A DNA stretch of 64,000 nucleotides from Pseudomonadota bacterium (GTDB lineage Bacteria > Desulfobacterota > Binatia > Binatales > Binataceae), in the NCBI GenBank assembly GCA_021325355.1, contig JAJPHI010000011.1, forward strand, positions 248,001 to 312,000, given 5' to 3'. Numbering within the stretch: position 1 is the first letter of the stretch; each line of letters starts with the position of its first letter. A program made the translations under genes and the position numbers. The notes below the pieces were generated by a model. It worked only from the letters and a program-made list of their open reading frames with translations, was not told the origin of the DNA and did not search any database. This document shows positions 59,952 through 64,000 of the stretch, in pieces.

Positions 59952-60881
59952 ATGAGTATTTTCACGGATTTCGAGCCTGATACAGCCGCGTGTCTGCCTG
60001 ACGCCGTGGCGCAGATACGCGCCAACCTCGAGGCGATCAAAAGCACGATCGTGCTGACCAGCGCGCGCGGCGGTGTGGGCAAGAGCGCGCTGACCGTGAG
60101 CATCGCCGCAGCCCTGGCGCAGAGCGGCCGCAAGGCTGTCCTGTTCGACGCTGACCTTAACAGTCCGAGTCTCCATGCGATGCTCGGGATGAAGACGCCA
60201 CGCCGGCTGCCGCTGAGCGATGCGGCCGATCCAGCCACGGGCCCGCTCGGGTTGCGCGTCGTCACGGTCAACGTCGCGCTTGAACCGGCGATACCGCTGT
60301 TGAATCTGAGCGACGCGGAAATCCTGCCGGCGACCGAAAATGGCAGTCGGCCGGCGAGCACCGGCTATGCCGCCACCCTGTCGCGCACGCTGGCGCACAC
60401 CCGTTTAGGTGCGGCCGATCTGCTCTTGATTGATGCGGCGCCGGGCCTGGAAGCGTGCTCGCGTATTCTGGAGCTCGTGCCCGAGGCCAACTTCGTGGTG
60501 GTGTCCCATCCGGCGCGCCTGGCCGCTCAAGCGACTCAGCGGATGCTCGAATTTCTGGCGTCGAAGCGCGCCCGGGTCCTCGGCCTGGTCGAAAACATGG
60601 TCGGCTTTAACTGCGACGGCTGTCATGCCGTCCGTCCGCTGTTGCCGCACGGCGCGATGATCGCAACCGCGGTGGCTGCCGGAGTTTCGATACTCGACCG
60701 CCTGCCGTTTGATCCCCGGTTGGCGGAAACCAACGATCGTGGCGCGCTGTTTATCCGGGAATACGCCGATACGCCGTTGGCCAAACAGATCGTCGGCCTG
60801 GCGCAGAGTCTCGAACGCTCCGCCCTGACGCGTGACGCGACCGCTCCGCGCGACGATCGCGAAGTGCCCGGCGCCAACTAA
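59952..60881 (+). CDS. Mrp/MinD-like P-loop ATPase with CxxC
   Basis: A 309-residue ATPase: SARGGVGKSALTVSIAAALAQSGRKAVLFDADLNSPS (deviant Walker A), LLLIDAAPGLEA, and the Mrp-type ENMVGFNCDGC, whose CDGC pair matches the cluster-binding CxxC of Mrp proteins. It lacks the N-terminal DUF59 domain present in the paralogue at 2362-3438 and the usual DPPGTGD is altered to DAAPGLE, so it may be a degenerate or specialised Fe-S carrier rather than a MinD. The gene overlaps the convergent glpX gene by four bases. Confidence 0.85.
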   Translation: MSIFTDFEPDTAACLPDAVAQIRANLEAIKSTIVLTSARGGVGKSALTVSIAAALAQSGRKAVLFDADLNSPSLHAMLGMKTPRRLPLSDAADPATGPLGLRVVTVNVALEPAIPLLNLSDAEILPATENGSRPASTGYAATLSRTLAHTRLGAADLLLIDAAPGLEACSRILELVPEANFVVVSHPARLAAQATQRMLEFLASKRARVLGLVENMVGFNCDGCHAVRPLLPHGAMIATAVAAGVSILDRLPFDPRLAETNDRGALFIREYADTPLAKQIVGLAQSLERSALTRDATAPRDDREVPGAN

Positions 60882-61837
60882 TACTCGGGTTTGAAATCGA
60901 AGTGATGGATCGCTTCGATGAAGCGAACCGTGCGCGTCTTCGAGCGCATCACGACACTGTTGGTCATCGCGCCGCCGGAAAAAAAGCGCACGCCGCGCAG
61001 GTAGTCGCCGGTGGTCACGCCGGTGGCGGCGAACATCACATCATCGCCGGCCAGCTCCTCCAGCAGAAACTTGCGATGCAGGTCAAGGATGCCGGCGGCG
61101 AGACAGGCCTCCGCTTCGCGATCATCGCGCGGGGTGAAGCGACACTGCATGTCGCCGCCGGCCGAGCGAATCGCGGCGGCGGCGAGCAATCCCTGATGGG
61201 CACCGCCGACGCCGATCAGAATGTCGATTTCGCTCTCCGGCCGCGTCGTCGCGATCGCGGCTGACAGGTCGCCGGCCGACAGCAGCTTGATCCCGGCGCC
61301 GGCACGACGGACTTCGTTGATCAATTTTTCATGACGCGGGCGATCAAGAATCGCGACGCGCAGATCCTCGACATAAACCTTCTTCGCCTCGGCCAGCAGC
61401 CTCAGGTTTTCGGCCGGGCCGAGGTCGAGATCGATCACCCCGCGCCCCACCGGACCACAGGCGATTTTGTCCATGTAGGTATCCGGGCAGCGCAGCAATT
61501 TGCCGCGCTGGGTGAGCGCGATGCACGCCATCGCATTGGGCCCGCCGCTGGCGCAAATGAGCGATCCCTCGAGCGCGTCGAGCGCCACATCGACTTCCGG
61601 ACCGGCGCCGGTTCCGACAATCTCACCCTCGTAGAGCAGTTCCGTCGCCCCATGCTCGCCCTCGCCGATGACGACCTTGCCATCGAAGGCGATTGAGTTC
61701 AGCGTATTGCGCATCGCTTCGGCCGCGACACGGTCGGCCGCCTGCTCGTCGCCTTTGCCGATAAAGCGCGCTGCAGCGAGCGCCGCCGCTTCGGTCGCGC
61801 GGACAACTTCGAGGGCGAGATTTCGTTCCATCAGCAA
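60878..61837 (-). CDS. glpX: Class II fructose-1,6-bisphosphatase GlpX
   Basis: A 319-residue gluconeogenic enzyme, distinct from class I FBPase: LALEVVRATEAAALAAARFIGKGDEQAADRVAAEAM, the metal-binding VIGEGEHGATELLYEGEIVG and VALDALEGSLICASGGPNA, IGVGGAHQGLLAAAAIRS, and TGVTTGDYLRGVRFF. It cleaves the 1-phosphate of fructose-1,6-bisphosphate. The stop overlaps the Mrp-like gene's stop. Confidence 0.96.
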   Translation of the reverse strand: MLMERNLALEVVRATEAAALAAARFIGKGDEQAADRVAAEAMRNTLNSIAFDGKVVIGEGEHGATELLYEGEIVGTGAGPEVDVALDALEGSLICASGGPNAMACIALTQRGKLLRCPDTYMDKIACGPVGRGVIDLDLGPAENLRLLAEAKKVYVEDLRVAILDRPRHEKLINEVRRAGAGIKLLSAGDLSAAIATTRPESEIDILIGVGGAHQGLLAAAAIRSAGGDMQCRFTPRDDREAEACLAAGILDLHRKFLLEELAGDDVMFAATGVTTGDYLRGVRFFSGGAMTNSVVMRSKTRTVRFIEAIHHFDFKPEY

Positions 61838-61942
61838 TCCTTACCGTTCCATCTGACAGGACCGCGACGCAGCGCGTACCGATAAAGTTCGCTGCTGCGG
61901 TTCAGCGTCCGGTCCGCTTCCTCATCGTCCCACCGGCAGACC

Positions 61943-63163
61943 TTAGTTCAGGCGGCCGTCGGCGAACAGCGCGTCGATCAGCCGATAACCTTCCTCAAGC
62001 CTGATTCCCGAGTTGGCCGCATCCGATTCGATATATCGTCGCGCAATGCTGCGCTGACTCTCGAGTGCAGTGCGATCGAGCATAGCGAAGGGCACGGGCT
62101 CGTTCGAGTGCGTCTTGAGTTTGCACGGCGTGGCATGATCCGGCATCAGCAGGAGCCGAAAATCGTCCATCAGCGGCAGCTCGCGCAGTAGCGGTTTCAG
62201 GATGAGTTCGTCGATGCGCTCGATGGCCTCGGTCTTGAGATCGGGGCGGCCCATGTGTCCGGCTTCATCCGGCGCTTCGATGTGGATCAGCAGGAAGTCG
62301 CGATGCTTAAGCGCTTCGAGGCCGTACCGCCCTTTGGCCGCGTAATCCGTGTCGAGATAGCCGGTGGCGCCCGGAACCGTAATGACCTCGAGGCCGGCGA
62401 GCCGACCCAGGCCATTGACCAGATCGACCGCCGAGATCACTGCGCCGTTGACCGCGAAGCGCGCCTTGAGCGTCGGTACCGCTGGACGTTTCCCCTGTCC
62501 CCAGAGCCAGATTGCGTTGGCTTGCGGCTTGCCGGCCGCGCGGCGATCGCGGTTCACAGGATGATCGCGGAGCACGGCCGCGGCCTGCTCCATGATTGAT
62601 TGGAGGCGCTCACTACCCTCGCCGGAGGGCAGATAGTCGGTGATCGCCCGGCCGGTAATATCGTGCGGAGGGGTCAGCCGGGTTCCCGTCACGCCGCCCC
62701 GCCATACCATCAGATGCCGATAGCTGACGCCGTTGAAGAACTGAATCTCGTCGCTGCTCAGGCGCCGCTGAAGATCGCTGACTATCTGCGCCGACTCTGC
62801 ACTGGTGATGTGCCCTGACGTGAAGTCATCCATCAGCGGTGCGCCGCTTTCATCAGGTTTGAGAGAAACCAGGTTCATGCGAAAGACTACGTCGGCGGGT
62901 CCCAGTTCGATGCCCATGCTGGCTGCTTCGATCGGCGCCCGCCCGGTATGATAACGGGCGGGGTCGTAACCCAGCATCGTCATCGTTCCGACGTCGCTCC
63001 CGGAAGGCATCCCGGGCGGAATGGTGGCAACCAGGCCCAGGCTGCCGCGGGCGGCGATCAAATCCATGGTCGGTTTGTGCGCGGCTTCGAGCGGGGTGCG
63101 GCCGTTCAGTTCTTCGCATGGCCAATCCGCCATGCCGTCGCCGTGAATAATTACGTATTTCAT
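61943..63163 (-). CDS. ApgM-type cofactor-independent phosphoglycerate mutase or proposed homoserine kinase
   Basis: A 406-residue alkaline-phosphatase-superfamily enzyme: KYVIIHGDGMADWPCEELNGRTPLEAAHKPTMD, the nucleophile in MPSGSDVGTMTMLGYDPARYHTGRAPIEAASMGI, IHIEAPDEAGHMGRPDLKTEAIERID and LLLMPDHATPCKLKTH with metal ligands. The family ApgM contains phosphoglycerate mutases and a subgroup proposed as the missing homoserine kinase; the START of this protein matches the latter pattern as I know it. Threonine synthase is present at 36743. Which activity applies is undecided. Confidence 0.85.
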   Translation of the reverse strand: MKYVIIHGDGMADWPCEELNGRTPLEAAHKPTMDLIAARGSLGLVATIPPGMPSGSDVGTMTMLGYDPARYHTGRAPIEAASMGIELGPADVVFRMNLVSLKPDESGAPLMDDFTSGHITSAESAQIVSDLQRRLSSDEIQFFNGVSYRHLMVWRGGVTGTRLTPPHDITGRAITDYLPSGEGSERLQSIMEQAAAVLRDHPVNRDRRAAGKPQANAIWLWGQGKRPAVPTLKARFAVNGAVISAVDLVNGLGRLAGLEVITVPGATGYLDTDYAAKGRYGLEALKHRDFLLIHIEAPDEAGHMGRPDLKTEAIERIDELILKPLLRELPLMDDFRLLLMPDHATPCKLKTHSNEPVPFAMLDRTALESQRSIARRYIESDAANSGIRLEEGYRLIDALFADGRLN

Positions 63164-63243
63164 GGGTTTTCAATCTATAGTTTCGAGGGTTGGCGTGCGC
63201 GCCTAAACTCGTAAGGCATGCCGCCCATGATGGTCAAGCTCCC

Positions 63244-63777
63244 GTGACGACGCCTCCGCTGACACCGGATCTCTCCGCCTGGCGCGAGTTTTATAGTCTT
63301 ATCGGCTCGGCGGCCGCCACCTTGATTGGGCTGATGTTCGTGGCAGCTTCAATCGGCGCCGGCGTCTTCACGCGCGACCACCAGGCCGGCATCCGCTCGT
63401 TTCTCTCGCCGACGGTGGCGCACTTTGCTGCGGTCCTCGTCCTTTGCCTAATAGGCATGATCCCGACCCTCACCTGGCATGATTTCCGACTGCTGACGAC
63501 GGTGGTCGGCGTTGCCGGACTGCTTTATGCGTCGTGGGTGTTGCGACGGATGGTTCGCCACGGGCTCGTCAGCACGATCGACCTCGCCGATCGCCTATGG
63601 TACGCCGGCCTGCCGATCATCGCCTACCTCCTGCTCGGCTTCGTGGGCACGGGCCCGCTACGTTCGCCGGATCGAGCGCTCAGGTGGATGGCAACCGCGC
63701 TCATCTTTCTTCTGCTCATCGGTATTCGCAATGCCTGGGATATGACCGTTTGGATCATCGACCGGCGACGCAACTAG
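63244..63777 (+). CDS. Membrane protein of unknown function
   Basis: A 177-residue inner-membrane protein with five hydrophobic segments (SLIGSAAATLIGLMFVAASIG, VAHFAAVLVLCLIGMIP, LLTTVVGVAGLLYASWVL, GLPIIAYLLLGFVGTGPL, MATALIFLLLIGIRNAWDM). The first half begins LSAWREFYSLIGSAAATLIGLMFVA, a pattern I have seen in small uncharacterised proteins of many proteobacteria. The GTG start at 63244 is chosen; a TTG at 63190 adds 18 residues. The C-terminal WDMTVWIIDRRRN is positively charged. It overlaps the hydrolase stop by four bases. Confidence 0.75.
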   Translation: MTTPPLTPDLSAWREFYSLIGSAAATLIGLMFVAASIGAGVFTRDHQAGIRSFLSPTVAHFAAVLVLCLIGMIPTLTWHDFRLLTTVVGVAGLLYASWVLRRMVRHGLVSTIDLADRLWYAGLPIIAYLLLGFVGTGPLRSPDRALRWMATALIFLLLIGIRNAWDMTVWIIDRRRN

Positions 63778-64000
63778 ATAATCCGGCCGCTCAGCGTTCG
63801 GGGGTCACGCAATCCCCATCGCCCGTTTTCCACCTGATGGAAGAAATCGGCGACGAAGGAATTGAACAGCGCCGGCTCTTCCAGGTTCAGTGCATGGCCG
63901 GTCCGCGGCAGGATTACCAGCGCCGCCGAAGGAATCGAACGTTTGAGCAGCATCGAACCTTCCAGACAGGGGTCGTCCTCGTCCCCGGCCATGATCAGTG
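63774..64000 (-). CDS. Alpha/beta hydrolase, C-terminal fragment (runs off right edge)
   Basis: Seventy-five or so residues of the C-terminus are visible. They carry the ALVILPRTGHALNLEEPALFNSFVADFFHQVENGRWG tail, in which the catalytic His of the fold sits in GHALNLEEP, and the acid position precedes in LIMAGDEDDP. The catalytic Ser region is outside the window. Function cannot be told. Confidence 0.85.
   Translation of the reverse strand, partial: LIMAGDEDDPCLEGSMLLKRSIPSAALVILPRTGHALNLEEPALFNSFVADFFHQVENGRWGLRDPRTLSGRII

Noticed and set aside
1-64000. Alternative genetic code with TGA as Trp
   Set aside because: Many genes here end cleanly in TGA at the expected family length, including thiO-coupled glyA and tsup, and Trp is encoded by TGG throughout.
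1-64000. tRNA or rRNA genes
   Set aside because: No cloverleaf-type GGTTCGA-containing segment with matching acceptor arms, and no rRNA-like stretch, was found by eye.

Overview
This is a 64 kb stretch of a high-GC, Gram-negative bacterial chromosome. Evidence for an outer membrane is the BamA, LolA, SCO-type and other lipoproteins and the Omp85 barrel. The mix resembles uncultured soil or aquatic deltaproteobacterial-type lineages such as Binatota, but that placement is inference: there is no rRNA or tRNA here. Relevant genes are LLM flavin monooxygenases, an HpaB-type hydroxylase, acyl-CoA dehydrogenase, a UGSC selenoprotein, polyphosphate kinase and a fused fatty-acyl reductase/ligase. No CRISPR, insertion sequence, prophage or tRNA was seen. 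Gene density is high and most genes sit in tight or overlapping operons.

Layout. 0-6.5 kb: the N-terminus of a TPP enzyme, an Omp85-like barrel, a ferredoxin, an Mrp/ApbC Fe-S carrier, a TSUP permease with its DUF1634 partner, an LLM oxidoreductase and an SCO1-like lipoprotein. 6.5-10.7 kb: an AT-rich leader, then a secreted galactose-oxidase-like copper radical oxidase whose reading frame is interrupted by one in-frame TGA, with duplicated Thr/Pro-linker plus Ig-like modules, then a Tat-exported HisC-like aminotransferase. 10.7-22.1 kb: a continuous nine-gene minus-strand cluster (TetR, HAD-IB phosphatase, LarA-like protein, a 1448-residue reductase/AMP-ligase/ACP/acyltransferase fusion, S1/P1-PLC-like enzyme, dual-specificity phosphatase, phosphatidylcholine synthase, PHGG amidohydrolase-like protein). 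It reads as an unusual membrane-lipid pathway, probably for fatty-alcohol or ether lipids, and is the best candidate for an undescribed system. 22.2-31.3 kb: a lipoprotein, a structured RNA-like region with a strong terminator, HdeD, acyl-CoA dehydrogenase, HpaB-family hydroxylase, BolA-Grx4, a DsbA-fold isomerase, enoyl-CoA hydratase and BamA.

31.5-47.6 kb: housekeeping and metabolic genes (phosphatase, SDRs, flavin reductase, Ppk1, threonine synthase), a UGSC-family selenoprotein with in-frame UGA and a perfect hairpin directly after it, a soluble histidine kinase, UppP, and an operon of FAD reductase, glyA and a glycine oxidase (ThiO) that carries an extra receiver-like C-terminal domain. 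47.6-64 kb: ssb, DUF309, an Lhr helicase, then RNase J-FtsK-LolA, RimO-DksA, a second Mrp-like ATPase, GlpX, an ApgM-type mutase or putative homoserine kinase, a membrane protein, and the C-terminus of an alpha/beta hydrolase at the edge.

The selenoprotein implies that the organism decodes UGA as selenocysteine. That matters for judging the other in-frame TGA at 7012, which lacks a comparable hairpin and falls where tryptophan is expected.
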